DNA of 64,000 nucleotides. Origin: Evansella sp041820985. GTDB lineage: Bacteria > Bacillota > Bacilli > Bacillales > Salisediminibacteriaceae. Position 1 is the first letter of the stretch. Each line of letters starts with the position of its first letter. Below the pieces are notes generated by a model. The model did no database searches and was not told the origin of the DNA. It saw nothing but the letters and a program-made list of their open reading frames with translations. The translations under genes and the position numbers were made by a program. The stretch lies in NCBI RefSeq assembly GCF_041820985.1, contig NZ_JBGUAU010000010.1, forward strand, positions 1 to 64,000. Reading direction: 5' to 3'. Below, in pieces: positions 1 through 8,516 of this stretch.

Positions 1-405
1 GGTTATTTTTCACAGCAGATAGCGGATGAAGCTAGACAAAAAAAGTGCTTTTTACTTTTAATCGGTCAGGTTATTTGACACGAGGTCCTGGCGCCTGGAG
101 CTAGACACCTTTCTAAGTTCAAAAAATTTTATAAATTCTTATCTTTCAAGCAAAATCACATGTGACTTTTTTCTGTTAAATCAGTGTTTTATAGATAAAT
201 AGATGTGAAATCACAAAGTAAACCACAGCCCTATTCACATAGGTGCAAATAAATATATCCTTCATGTGATTTCGATGTGAATTGCCCTGCCAATTTTAAT
301 GTGAAAGGGAAGTACTTGGATATTTATATTTAAGTATATGAAAAGATATATAGAATTTTTCAAGCAATGTAATGAAAGAAACGAGGAGAAATGTTCAATG
401 TTATA

Positions 406-595
406 AATAAACGGAGAATTTTCCCTTATTTAATAAATAGCACGGAAAACAGTCAGAATAAACGGAGAAATTCCGCTTATTGACTTGATCTATTTAAAAA
501 GGGGGGATTTTCCTTAGTATAGGCGGAAAAACTCCCCTTATTTGCTAAGAAATTAGGTGAATTTTGATTTTAAACGGAATTTCTCCGCTTATTTT
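406..595. repeat. Four spaced palindromic AAACGGAG/CTCCGTTT repeats
   Basis: About 25-bp imperfect palindromes lie at roughly 406-431, 457-482, 519-543 and 568-593. Each pairs an A/T-flanked CGGAGAA or GCGGAAA arm with a TTCCGCTTATT-like arm. A fifth, weaker relative lies near 500-518. Spacing is about 50-60 bp. There is no coding potential. The function is unknown. Confidence 0.6.
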
Positions 596-713
596 ATTTC
601 ACTGGTCAGTATAGGAATACATAGACTTGGCGATAAGTTACGTTTATCTAATAAACTTCCAAGAAAACCTCATTTACTTCAAGAAACGGTTAATGAAATA
701 AGCAAATATAAAA

Positions 714-745
714 ACAATGGCACGAAGAACCTTCGTGCCATTGTA
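714..745. terminator. Hairpin terminator after metK; copy of the GGCACGAAG repeat
   Basis: A near-perfect stem ACAATGGCACGAAG / CTTCGTGCCATTGT lies just beyond the metK stop (768). Related hairpins occur at 14471-14506 and 55924-55950. It has only a weak U-run on the minus strand, so termination efficiency is uncertain. Confidence 0.65.
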
Positions 746-767
746 ATATGCGAAATATACTATGGAT

Positions 768-2114
768 CTAGTTACGAAAGATGTGTGATTTATCGTGTGA
801 ATTCGTCTGTGATTTGACGTTTTGCTCCTCTGAAGTAAACCCGTAACTATTTTCAGTAGGTGCTTTTTTTTGGGCTTCATTCAAGGAATCACGCGAACCG
901 TCCCCACTGCTTCCTCGAAGGGTCTGCAAAACCCGCCATAATACTTCCACTTTATCGGTGGTTTCCCATGGGAATGGGGTGCTGTTTTGTTTAAAATGAC
1001 CATACACGGCGGTGTTTCGATAGATTGGTTGCTTTAGTTGTAAAGTGTTGATGATTCCCGTTGGGGTAAAATCAAATATTTTCTCTACCAAAACTTGTAG
1101 AATCTCCATTGGAATTGTTTCTGTGCCAAAGGTCTCCAGATGAATGGAGATGGGATTTGCTACACCGATGGCATAGGAAACAGAGGTTTGACAGCGTTCC
1201 GCCAAGCCTGCCGCTACTATATTTTTCGCTACATATCTAGCCATATATGCCGCAGATCTATCTACTTTCGTTGGATCTTTTCCAGAAAAAGCACCGCCAC
1301 CGTGAGGAATGATTCCTCCGTACGTATCAACAATGATTTTCCTTCCTGTGAGACCTGTATCTCCTGCAGGACCTCCGATCACAAAACGACCTGATGGATT
1401 AATTAATATCTTTGTCTTTTCATCACGTAACTCAGGTGGAATAATAAAATCGATCACTTCTCGTAACACATCTTGCTGAAGCTGTTGCTGGGAGGTTCCT
1501 TCATGATGCTGTGCAGAGAGAACGATGCTTGCAATTCGTAATGGAGTGTGATTGTCTCCATATTCCACTGTTACTTGTGTCTTCCCATCTGGATATAAAT
1601 AATCAATCACTCTATTTTTACGGACAAAAGCTAATCGCTCTGCCAATTTGTTTGCGTAATAAATGGGCGTGGGCATGAAATCCTTTGTCTCAGAACAAGC
1701 ATAACCATACATAATTCCTTGATCTCCTGCACCAATCTGTTCCTTTGCTGGTGGCACCTTTTGAACTCGATATTCATAAGCAGTATCCACTCCAGCTGCA
1801 ATATCCTCTGACTGTTGAATTACATTTTTTATAATAAGACACGAATTCCCGTCAAATCCTGTTACCAGCGAATCATATCCGATGGAGCATAGCGTTTTTC
1901 TAGCAATATGGTCTATGTCCACTTGTACCTTCGACTTCACTTCCCCAGCGATGACTAATAGATTATTGGAAATCATGCACTCTATCGCCACTCTTGCATC
2001 TCGATCCACTGCTACATACGCATCTAAGATGGCATCTGATAGTTGATCACATACTTTATCAGGATGTCCTTCGGTTACTGATTCCGATGTTATGAATGTT
2101 GTTTTCCCCATCAT
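768..2114 (-). CDS. metK: S-adenosylmethionine synthetase with a repeat-derived C-terminal tail
   Basis: Makes SAM from ATP and methionine in the cytosol. Conserved signatures are GHPDK (residues 16-20), GAGDQG (128-133) and GGPAGDTG (247-254). The family fold ends near FPWETTDKVEVLW (to residue 393), the usual length of about 395-400. The remaining 55 residues have no counterpart in the family as I know it. DNA encoding residues about 401-410 is a dispersed 30-bp repeat, and DNA encoding residues 425-448 is the terminal repeat of a transposon-like element, so the original stop seems to have been lost. It is the last gene of the microcompartment arm, 20 bp after the response regulator. A likely role is to feed SAM to the radical-SAM activase at 22063. 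It may be a second metK besides the housekeeping copy. Start at MMGK or the next Met. Confidence 0.95.
   Translation of the reverse strand: MMGKTTFITSESVTEGHPDKVCDQLSDAILDAYVAVDRDARVAIECMISNNLLVIAGEVKSKVQVDIDHIARKTLCSIGYDSLVTGFDGNSCLIIKNVIQQSEDIAAGVDTAYEYRVQKVPPAKEQIGAGDQGIMYGYACSETKDFMPTPIYYANKLAERLAFVRKNRVIDYLYPDGKTQVTVEYGDNHTPLRIASIVLSAQHHEGTSQQQLQQDVLREVIDFIIPPELRDEKTKILINPSGRFVIGGPAGDTGLTGRKIIVDTYGGIIPHGGGAFSGKDPTKVDRSAAYMARYVAKNIVAAGLAERCQTSVSYAIGVANPISIHLETFGTETIPMEILQVLVEKIFDFTPTGIINTLQLKQPIYRNTAVYGHFKQNSTPFPWETTDKVEVLWRVLQTLRGSSGDGSRDSLNEAQKKAPTENSYGFTSEEQNVKSQTNSHDKSHIFRN
885..914. repeat. Dispersed 30-bp repeat A, copy 1 (inside the metK reading frame)
   Basis: Core CGAACCGTCCCCACTGCTTCC with degenerate left arm GGAATCA. 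This is the only copy that lies inside a reading frame, where it encodes the GSSGDGS stretch of the MetK tail. Confidence 0.85.
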
Positions 2115-2134
2115 AGATCATCTCCAGTCAAACA

Positions 2135-3142
2135 TTAACTCTGTTTGATCATCTCTTTTTTCAATTGATTCGGCGTAATCTTTTCAATCTTTTTGAAAAC
2201 TTTACAGAAATAACTTGGTTCGCTATATGATAGTTGAAAGGAAATATCAATAATCTTGCTATCATTATAGAAAAAACCTTGCTTTGCTAATTGCATTTTT
2301 TTCATTTGAATATACGTGTTAAACCCTTGATTATAGTTTTCCTTAAAGATTCTACTCAAATATCCCTGACTAATATGACAGTTTTCTGCCGTATCATTCA
2401 ACGAAAGGTCATCATAGATATGTTTGTCTACGAAGCTAAATAATGTAGACAATTGAGGTTTCTTTTGAATGGTGCGTTGTTTGTAAATTTCATCAAACAT
2501 CGTAAAGAGAAAAAACTGCGTTGGAAATTTATCTTGAAAGGAAATTTCGTCAAATTTGAGCTTCTTATATAGATAATCTTGATTCTCTTTTTCTGTACAA
2601 TTGATCAACCGAAATATTTCCTTCGACATACTTTCAACGAGGCTTTGCTTATCATTTGTTTGCCCAACTTCTTTTTCCAGCAATTGTTGTAAACTTTCTA
2701 ACGAATAATACACTTCACCAAAGTTCTTATTCATAACAAGATTACGAATTACTTCCATAACTTTTACCGAAGTATCGAAGCTAGTTTGCCTCTCCTCTAA
2801 AACCTCATTTACTTTTGCTATAGTAATCGGTTTGACTAAGTAATCTTGAACGCCGTATTTTAATGTTTTTCTCATATATTCATAGTCATTATAGGAAGAT
2901 ACTATGACTACAGAGGTGCTCTTATGTTCTTGTTGTAAGATTTGAAGCAACTCAAAGTCGGGAACATCAGTGTAGGTAACATCTACAAATAACAGATCTA
3001 TTTTGTTTTTATAAAGGATAGAAAACAACTGATGGACCGTTTTTGTAACAGCGACAAGCTGATAGTTTTTATTTTTCCCCACGATAGATTCCATGGCTTT
3101 TCCCGCTAAATAATCCCGATCAAATATAACAACATTCTGCAA
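2135..3142 (-). CDS. AraC-type response regulator of the microcompartment locus
   Basis: Two-component response regulator of YesN architecture. An N-terminal receiver has phospho-acceptor Asp54 in LLFVDVTY and the DYLVKPIT motif. A linker of about 100 residues follows, then a C-terminal double helix-turn-helix AraC domain (about 235-330) with the LSLNDTAENCHISQGYLSRI and SYSEPSYFCKVFKKI signatures. The start lies 3 bp from the stop of the sensor kinase gene, so the two are co-translated. By position it should activate the shell/enzyme operons when the PocR kinase senses its ligand, probably 1,2-propanediol. That ligand is inferred from the family, not shown here. Confidence 0.92.
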   Translation of the reverse strand: MQNVVIFDRDYLAGKAMESIVGKNKNYQLVAVTKTVHQLFSILYKNKIDLLFVDVTYTDVPDFELLQILQQEHKSTSVVIVSSYNDYEYMRKTLKYGVQDYLVKPITIAKVNEVLEERQTSFDTSVKVMEVIRNLVMNKNFGEVYYSLESLQQLLEKEVGQTNDKQSLVESMSKEIFRLINCTEKENQDYLYKKLKFDEISFQDKFPTQFFLFTMFDEIYKQRTIQKKPQLSTLFSFVDKHIYDDLSLNDTAENCHISQGYLSRIFKENYNQGFNTYIQMKKMQLAKQGFFYNDSKIIDISFQLSYSEPSYFCKVFKKIEKITPNQLKKEMIKQS

Positions 3143-3145
3143 GGA

Positions 3146-4456
3146 TTACTCCTCCTTCGTTTCTTTCGGCAAAATGATTGTCACAGTAGTGCCCTTTAAC
3201 GGTGCCGAACGAATCGTAATATCATATTTTTCACCAAACATCGTAATCATTCTTTTGCGAGTATTGTTTATATTTAACCCAATGAGCTCTTTATTGGAGC
3301 TATTTTTCTCTAACCGTTTCCCGTATATTTTGTCGAGAATTTCTTCCTTCATTCCGCGACCATTGTCTTTTATATGAATGATAATATCATCCTGTTTTTC
3401 CTCAATGGAAAGCTCTATTCTCCCTTCCCCATCTCTAGCCTGAATACCGTGAACAACTGCGTTTTCTATGAATGGGAAAAGTACTAGCGGCGGAATCTTT
3501 ATGTTACTTATTTCACAATCAATTGTAACCGAAAGCTCCAAAGTTTCTCCAAGCTGCATTTTCTTGATGAGCATGTAGTTTTTCACATTTTCTATTTCCT
3601 TTGCCAAAGAAACCATCGCTAAATTAGAGCTTTGGTTATATTTCAGCATTTGAGCAAATAAATTCACCATTTCATTCGTTTTGTTTGCTGACTCTATGAT
3701 GGATAGATTATTAATAGATTCCATGACACTCATGAGAAAATGAGGTGCTAGCTCAATACCTGTTTTCTTGATTTCCATTTTCTTATATTCATTTATCCTG
3801 TTATCTTTAATTAGATTTTCCGAGAGGAGGCGATTATTTTCCTTTTTTAACTCCTTTTCCACTCGAAGTGCTAACTGCTTTTCTATCATTTCATTTACTA
3901 GAAAATGAGCGAGACTTGCTACTGTCTGCAGACGCTCAATCTCAATAAGAGGTGTTTCCATATATTTTTCAAATAAAGTTGGATGGTCCTCCATCTTCAT
4001 TTCTTCTTTGATAAAACTGCCAAGCTGTTCTAAATTACCAACATCGTTTACTCGAACTTGGCCCATCAAAACTGCACCAAGATGTTGACCCTGAATAACA
4101 ATAGGCACTGCGCAATCTACTAATCCAGCAGGGCAACAATAAATGTACGGTTCGTTTTTCATTGCAGCCTTTAACCCTCCATAAGCATCAGAAAAAAAGC
4201 AGCTTTGTTTACACGAAGTAACTTCTCTACGAAACTTGCAAAAATCAGAGAAGGAAGTTTCTTTTGTAATAGGCTTTCCTTTATAATCCACTGTAACCAT
4301 AGAAATGCCCGTAAGCTCTGCTAGTTTATTTTGAATTTGCTGTAGGGTATCTGTATTGATAATCGTCCTCAGTGATAAATCACTAAGAATTTTATTTTCC
4401 ATGCCCTCATCATCTTCAAATAAATCAAATAAATAATTATTCGTAGATATGCTCAA
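3146..4456 (-). CDS. PocR-domain sensor histidine kinase
   Basis: An N-terminal PocR-type ligand-binding domain (about residues 25-180) contains several cysteines, including the CCPAGL segment. A coiled linker and a His_kinase plus HATPase module follow. The kinase ends with DNGRG and GLNINNTRKRM nucleotide-binding motifs. The phospho-acceptor His239 sits in ELAPHFLMS, an unusual variant of the normal NPHFLxN box. No membrane segment is visible, so it is probably cytosolic. PocR is the propanediol-sensing domain of the Salmonella pdu regulator, which suggests the same cue here. I chose TTG at 4456: AGGAGGTG lies 6 bp upstream, whereas the earlier GTG overlaps that site. Confidence 0.9.
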   Translation of the reverse strand: MSISTNNYLFDLFEDDEGMENKILSDLSLRTIINTDTLQQIQNKLAELTGISMVTVDYKGKPITKETSFSDFCKFRREVTSCKQSCFFSDAYGGLKAAMKNEPYIYCCPAGLVDCAVPIVIQGQHLGAVLMGQVRVNDVGNLEQLGSFIKEEMKMEDHPTLFEKYMETPLIEIERLQTVASLAHFLVNEMIEKQLALRVEKELKKENNRLLSENLIKDNRINEYKKMEIKKTGIELAPHFLMSVMESINNLSIIESANKTNEMVNLFAQMLKYNQSSNLAMVSLAKEIENVKNYMLIKKMQLGETLELSVTIDCEISNIKIPPLVLFPFIENAVVHGIQARDGEGRIELSIEEKQDDIIIHIKDNGRGMKEEILDKIYGKRLEKNSSNKELIGLNINNTRKRMITMFGEKYDITIRSAPLKGTTVTIILPKETKEE

Positions 4457-4711
4457 GTAACCCACCTCCTAAAATAAAGCGCAAAAAAGAAAATGCTTAC
4501 ATTTCATTATACTTTATTTTAGGGCATGTTAATTTAAATTGTTTACGAGTTCACATATTATTAGAATTTATTACCATGAGAGAAGCAGTGGTTAGTCGTA
4601 TCCAAGAAATTATGGAACTATTCTTCGCTCTTGGCATAGAGCATCGAGCACGTTCACACCCCATACTTCTGGAAAAATAATGCGCGGTACTGACACCATC
4701 ATTTGTTCTTT
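4457..4711. other. Intergenic gap between the kinase and the alcohol dehydrogenase gene
   Basis: This 255-bp gap probably carries the promoter for the kinase-regulator-metK genes. It includes a plus-strand frame at 4576-4680 of 34 codons (starting MREAVVSRIQE) without a clear ribosome binding site. That frame could be a remnant of a helix-turn-helix-type gene, but I cannot support it as a gene. Confidence 0.4.
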
Positions 4712-5830
4712 TTATATGATAGATAAATATATTCTCGCTAGCTCTTCATTCGACAGATCCACTGGATTTCCAGCATAGGTAAAATCTTTTTTGGTGTTTT
4801 CGATCATGACTGGTAATGCGGAAATATACTGATGTTGATCGAATTTTAACGATTGCAAACTTTGCTCACACTGTAAGATTGTAGACAAAGCTTCTACTTT
4901 TCTTACAAAAGCTTCTACACACTCTGTATTGGAAGCATGTGCTGGAGAGAACTGTAGTTTCTTCGCTAGATCAGCATACTTTCTTTCCACTGATTTCTCC
5001 TTGCTATTATGCTTTACAACTTTTGGCAGGAGAATCGAATTAATGAGTCCATGAGGATAATGAAAATGTCCACCAATTTGGTGTGAAATGGCATGACAAA
5101 TCCCTAATCCTGCACTTTCAAATGCTAAGCCAGCTAAACAAGAGGCTTCATGCATTTTTTCTCTCGCAACTAAATCTTCTCCATGTTCATAGCATGTTGG
5201 TAAGTAGTCAAACACATAAGAAATAGCTTTCTCCGCAAAAGAATCACTGAAAACATTCGCATTTTTTGCCACTAACGCTTCACATGCATGAGTTAGAACA
5301 TCCATGCCACTGTATGCTGTTACGGTTTTCGGACAGCTTACTACAAGCTCTGGAAGTAATAACGCCACGTCAGGTACTAACCGTTTATCTACGATGGGAT
5401 GCTTTATCTTCTCGTCGGTATCCGTCACAACAGAAACACTTGTCACTTCTGTGCCAGTTCCACTCGTGGTTGGCATAGCCAGAAAGCTTTTTATCTTCAT
5501 GTCATGCGGTCCTTCCACAAAATATCGCACCGCTTTTGCCGTATCGATGGCAGAACCACCACCAATAGCAAGAATAACGGACGGGCGAAATGTAACCACC
5601 TCGCTTATCCCCTCCACAACATTTTCAAGAGGTGGGTCAGGTACGATATTACTAAAAAGCTGAACAGTATTTTTCTCCGTCAAAAGCTTCGTTAGTTTAG
5701 TTAACATTGGTGAACCTACTAAGAAGGCATCACAAACGAGCCAAATTCGCTCCTTCTTAATGTTTGCTAGCTTTGTCTCTACGGATGATGATCCATAAAT
5801 AATTTCTGTTTTCATGGTAAAAACATTCAT
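4712..5830 (-). CDS. Iron-containing alcohol dehydrogenase (PduQ-like)
   Basis: Type III iron-dependent alcohol dehydrogenase. It has the NAD-binding GGGSAIDTAKAVRYF segment, TSGTGTEVT, and metal-ligand histidines in GICHAISHQIGGHFHYPHG. In the microcompartment it would reduce the aldehyde to 1-propanol (or a related alcohol) and regenerate NAD+ for the neighbouring aldehyde dehydrogenase. The chosen start (MNVFTMKTEI, 372 aa) has AGAGGAAG upstream. A longer frame begins at 5863 but would overlap the preceding gene (stop at 5844) and lacks a better site. No clear encapsulation helix is visible. Confidence 0.9.
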   Translation of the reverse strand: MNVFTMKTEIIYGSSSVETKLANIKKERIWLVCDAFLVGSPMLTKLTKLLTEKNTVQLFSNIVPDPPLENVVEGISEVVTFRPSVILAIGGGSAIDTAKAVRYFVEGPHDMKIKSFLAMPTTSGTGTEVTSVSVVTDTDEKIKHPIVDKRLVPDVALLLPELVVSCPKTVTAYSGMDVLTHACEALVAKNANVFSDSFAEKAISYVFDYLPTCYEHGEDLVAREKMHEASCLAGLAFESAGLGICHAISHQIGGHFHYPHGLINSILLPKVVKHNSKEKSVERKYADLAKKLQFSPAHASNTECVEAFVRKVEALSTILQCEQSLQSLKFDQHQYISALPVMIENTKKDFTYAGNPVDLSNEELARIYLSII

Positions 5831-5843
5831 TCTGTCACTTCCT

Positions 5844-7283
5844 CTACTTAATAGAGAATCCATCTGTTAATACGCATCTTCTCGTTCTTGCAAAATGCCT
5901 TGCTGTTGTCGTTCCTTCTCCAGTAGGAGTGGCAATGGTAAAGGTAGTTGGTCCTTCTCCTCGAAATCCAATGCCAGCAAAGGATGGTCCATTTTTTACA
6001 AAAATAGAAGTTTGTAATTCTCGTGCTGCTTTATTTAAACGAGTAACGTTTTGTGAATGCATTGTTGCCGTATGCTGTAAGCCTTGTTCTACCTCTAACG
6101 CCAGCTCCAACGCTGTCTCAAAATCAGGAGTTCGCATAATAGGTACCACCGGCATTAACATCTCTTCTACGGTGAACGTCATTTTCGGATTACCTTCCAC
6201 CACGACTAATCTCGGCTCTCCTTGGAAGTGAATTCCTGCGTCTCGTAAAATCATTGATGCTGGTTTTCCAACATATGCTTTATTTGGTTTCCCATCGATC
6301 ACTAGTAATTGCTCTAGTTTGCGAATTTGTGATAACTCTTTAATATAGACTGCTCCTGCTTTTTCCATTTGAAAAATCAAGAAATCTGCGATACTTTCCA
6401 CAGCGATGATATTTTTCTCCGCAATACACGGAATGTTATTGTCAAACGAAGCTCCATCTACAATGTCTGCTCCTGCTTTTTCAATATTCGCCGTTTCATC
6501 TACAATCGTTGGAGGGTTTCCAGCTCCCGCACCTAGCACCTTTTTCCCTGTCATCATTGCTTGACGAACTACGCCAGGTCCTCCTGTTACCACTAATAGA
6601 TTAATATCTTTATGCTCCATCATTTGTTGTGCCGCTTGGATGGACGGTTTGTTAATCGTTACAACGAGATGGTCGATCCCACTTGCTTCTTTCACTATTT
6701 TGTTCATAAGCTCAATCAACCAAATGGACGTTTCTTTCGCCCCAGGGTGTGGACTGAAATACACAGCGTTTCCTGCTGCAAGCATTCCAATGGCATTACT
6801 AATCAACGTTTCCGTAGGGTTCGTACTCGGAGCAATGGCTCCAATGACGCCATAAGGAGAAAGTTCATATAGAGTCATTCCACAATCCCCAGTGATCACT
6901 TGAGTGACAACATTCAAATCTTCTACCCCAGGTGTTTGGGTAATAGCAATCGTATTTTTTTGAATTTTGTCTTTCACACTACCCATTTGCGTTTCTTCGT
7001 AGGCGCGAGTAGCTATCTCCTCTACGATCGGTAATAACTTATTTCGTAAGTCTTCAATGACTTTTTTCCGACGAGATAAGGAGCTATGAAAATACTTTTT
7101 CTGTGCTATCTTTGCAGCTTGAACTGCTTCATCTACCGTGTCAAAAATACAAATAGCATCTGTAACCACTGGTTGATGAAACGTTTGTTTCTTAGAAGGA
7201 ACCTCTTCTTTTTTTATAGAAGTAGTTACTTCTGTTCCACGAATTATTTGGTTCACTAACTCTTCTATATTGATGTTTTCCAT
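5844..7283 (-). CDS. CoA-acylating aldehyde dehydrogenase (PduP/EutE family)
   Basis: Oxidises propionaldehyde (or a similar aldehyde) to the acyl-CoA with NAD+ and CoA inside the compartment. Residues 1-20 (IEELVNQIIRG core) form an amphipathic helix joined by a charged, flexible linker to the enzyme. This is the layout of an encapsulation peptide. The catalytic Cys286 sits in DGASFDNNIPCIAEKN. APSTNPTET and TGGPGVVRQAM match the PduP/EutE group. Ribosome binding site AAGGAGA precedes the ATG. It lies between eutN and the alcohol dehydrogenase, so the two ends of the aldehyde disproportionation are co-expressed. Confidence 0.94.
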   Translation of the reverse strand: MENINIEELVNQIIRGTEVTTSIKKEEVPSKKQTFHQPVVTDAICIFDTVDEAVQAAKIAQKKYFHSSLSRRKKVIEDLRNKLLPIVEEIATRAYEETQMGSVKDKIQKNTIAITQTPGVEDLNVVTQVITGDCGMTLYELSPYGVIGAIAPSTNPTETLISNAIGMLAAGNAVYFSPHPGAKETSIWLIELMNKIVKEASGIDHLVVTINKPSIQAAQQMMEHKDINLLVVTGGPGVVRQAMMTGKKVLGAGAGNPPTIVDETANIEKAGADIVDGASFDNNIPCIAEKNIIAVESIADFLIFQMEKAGAVYIKELSQIRKLEQLLVIDGKPNKAYVGKPASMILRDAGIHFQGEPRLVVVEGNPKMTFTVEEMLMPVVPIMRTPDFETALELALEVEQGLQHTATMHSQNVTRLNKAARELQTSIFVKNGPSFAGIGFRGEGPTTFTIATPTGEGTTTARHFARTRRCVLTDGFSIK

Positions 7284-7319
7284 AAACGTATCTCCTTCTT
7301 TATTATCACTGTTGATCTT

Positions 7320-7586
7320 TTAAATCCCTTCATAGCTATCGATAATCCCAACGATAGCTGCATCCACTGGAGATTTAGGATTTGCTAAGCTGGCTCTTGC
7401 TGAACTTCCAAAGGAAATTAGTACATGTTCTCCTCTTCCCGCACCAACTAAATCCACTGCGACGATGGTCTTTCCAGCATCTAGATCCTTCGATTGAACT
7501 AGATTCACAATCATCAACTTCTGACCTGTGAGAGATTCTTCTTTTTTTGTCGCCACAATATTTCCAATAATCTTCCCTATATACAT
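7320..7586 (-). CDS. eutN: EutN/CcmL-type pentameric vertex protein
   Basis: 88-residue single-domain bacterial microcompartment vertex protein (BMC-P), which forms pentamers that cap shell corners. It starts MYIGKIIGNIVATKK and contains VDLVGAGRGEHVLISFGSSAR and a C-terminal DAAIVGIIDSYE, all typical of the family. The start overlaps the end of the eutJ-like gene by 10 bp, with AGGAGCTG upstream. Only one vertex gene is visible in the window. Confidence 0.94.
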   Translation of the reverse strand: MYIGKIIGNIVATKKEESLTGQKLMIVNLVQSKDLDAGKTIVAVDLVGAGRGEHVLISFGSSARASLANPKSPVDAAIVGIIDSYEGI

Positions 7587-8440
7587 CTTCTTTCAGCTCC
7601 TAATTCCTCTTGTTTACTAATCATTGCGATGCCTAGCGGGGTAACAAACTGCGGGAAATCAGGCTGAATCACAGGTCTTCCTAGTATTTTTGAAAATGTA
7701 GATGCAAATTGTGGAAAGTCCGTTGCACCACCTACTAAATAGATATGTTGAACCGGCTTTCCATACGCAGTCAAAAAGGAAGTAACAATGGACGCCATTT
7801 TTTCAACAACAGGAATGAGAATAGGAAATGTTTCCTCTTGCTTGCTTTTATCCCTCTTGATTTGCTCCCCTTCTTCCGTGGGAACTCCTAAATATCCAGA
7901 TAACACGAGGGTCATTTGGGTACCACCGGTTGCTTCATCTGCGGAAAACACAACCTCTCCATCTTTGAATATACTGATTCCCGTTGTTCCTCCACCAATA
8001 TCAATAACGGCACCTTCCTGTATATTCAGTACCGTTGCCGCGGCTGTGGGTTCATCCACAATAGAAACGAGCTCCATACCACTTCCTTCGATGATGTTGC
8101 CGACTACTTTTTTGTTATTTCCGATCGTTCCAGGAGGGATCGCCCCCGACGCACATGTTAAGGGAATCCCTAACGTTGACTCTGCAAGTTTTTTTAATTT
8201 GGTAGTTTTCTGAAGGGCTTCGATATAATTCACCACTAAACCGTCTCGAACAACATTAGCATTCTCGAATGCTGCAAAAAGTGGTTGATCATCTTCGTCC
8301 ACAACCACAAGAACAATGGAGGAAGTGCCCAAATCGACCCCCACTTTTGTAATGGATGTTTGTTTGAGTGATTGCTCATTTCCGTTCGCTAACGCATTCA
8401 CTCTTGCTAAAGTTTGGTTTGCGGTTATTATATTCTCCAT
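7577..8440 (-). CDS. eutJ: EutJ-like actin/Hsp70-fold ATPase
   Basis: 287-residue protein of the EutJ family, found in eut and GRM loci and proposed to act as a chaperone or reactivase-like ATPase. The nucleotide-binding signatures are GVDLGTSSIVLVV (phosphate 1), AVIDIGGGTTGISIF (phosphate 2) and YLVGGATDFPQF (adenosine motif). The N-terminal 30 residues before the fold are a short extension. A start with AAGGAGCG upstream is well placed. Its client here is unknown, because glycyl-radical enzymes need an activase rather than a B12 reactivase. Confidence 0.88.
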   Translation of the reverse strand: MENIITANQTLARVNALANGNEQSLKQTSITKVGVDLGTSSIVLVVVDEDDQPLFAAFENANVVRDGLVVNYIEALQKTTKLKKLAESTLGIPLTCASGAIPPGTIGNNKKVVGNIIEGSGMELVSIVDEPTAAATVLNIQEGAVIDIGGGTTGISIFKDGEVVFSADEATGGTQMTLVLSGYLGVPTEEGEQIKRDKSKQEETFPILIPVVEKMASIVTSFLTAYGKPVQHIYLVGGATDFPQFASTFSKILGRPVIQPDFPQFVTPLGIAMISKQEELGAERRCI

Positions 8441-8516
8441 AAAGATACGCTCCTTCTTGTTTTTTAAAACTATACATGTTGTCCTATATAGAGTGGATAA
8501 TCGCTACGACCTTTTG

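Larger units (their letters stand above)
1..767. other. Gene-free, repeat-rich stretch downstream of metK
   Basis: No convincing gene is seen. Bases 30-75 are a degenerate copy of a repeat found again at 36173-36215 (shared core CTTTTAATCGG.CAGGTTA). Bases 150-330 match the left end of the element at 13313-14602, being rich in AATCACA/TGTGATT words. Bases 406-595 carry four spaced imperfect palindromes of the type AAACGGAGAAATTCCGCTTA. Bases 714-745 form a strong hairpin. The short reading frames here cross these repeats and lack ribosome binding sites. Confidence 0.7.
150..845. mobile_element. Degenerate copy 1 of an AATCACA-rich transposon-like element
   Basis: Seen: bases 150-330 align with 13350-13555, and bases 700-845 align with 14455-14602, the two ends of the intact copy. 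The right terminal inverted repeat (read on the minus strand, ACGGGTTTACTTCAGAGG) is at about 820-845. The left terminal repeat was not found, so this copy looks truncated. Its interior differs completely from copy 2: it has AAGCGGA palindromes instead of two small genes. The right end overlaps the last codons of metK. No transposase is encoded. Confidence 0.6.

Noticed and set aside
557..880. Short frames around 557-880 on both strands as genes
   Set aside because: They are built of repeat and terminal-repeat sequence, overlap metK, and have no ribosome binding sites.
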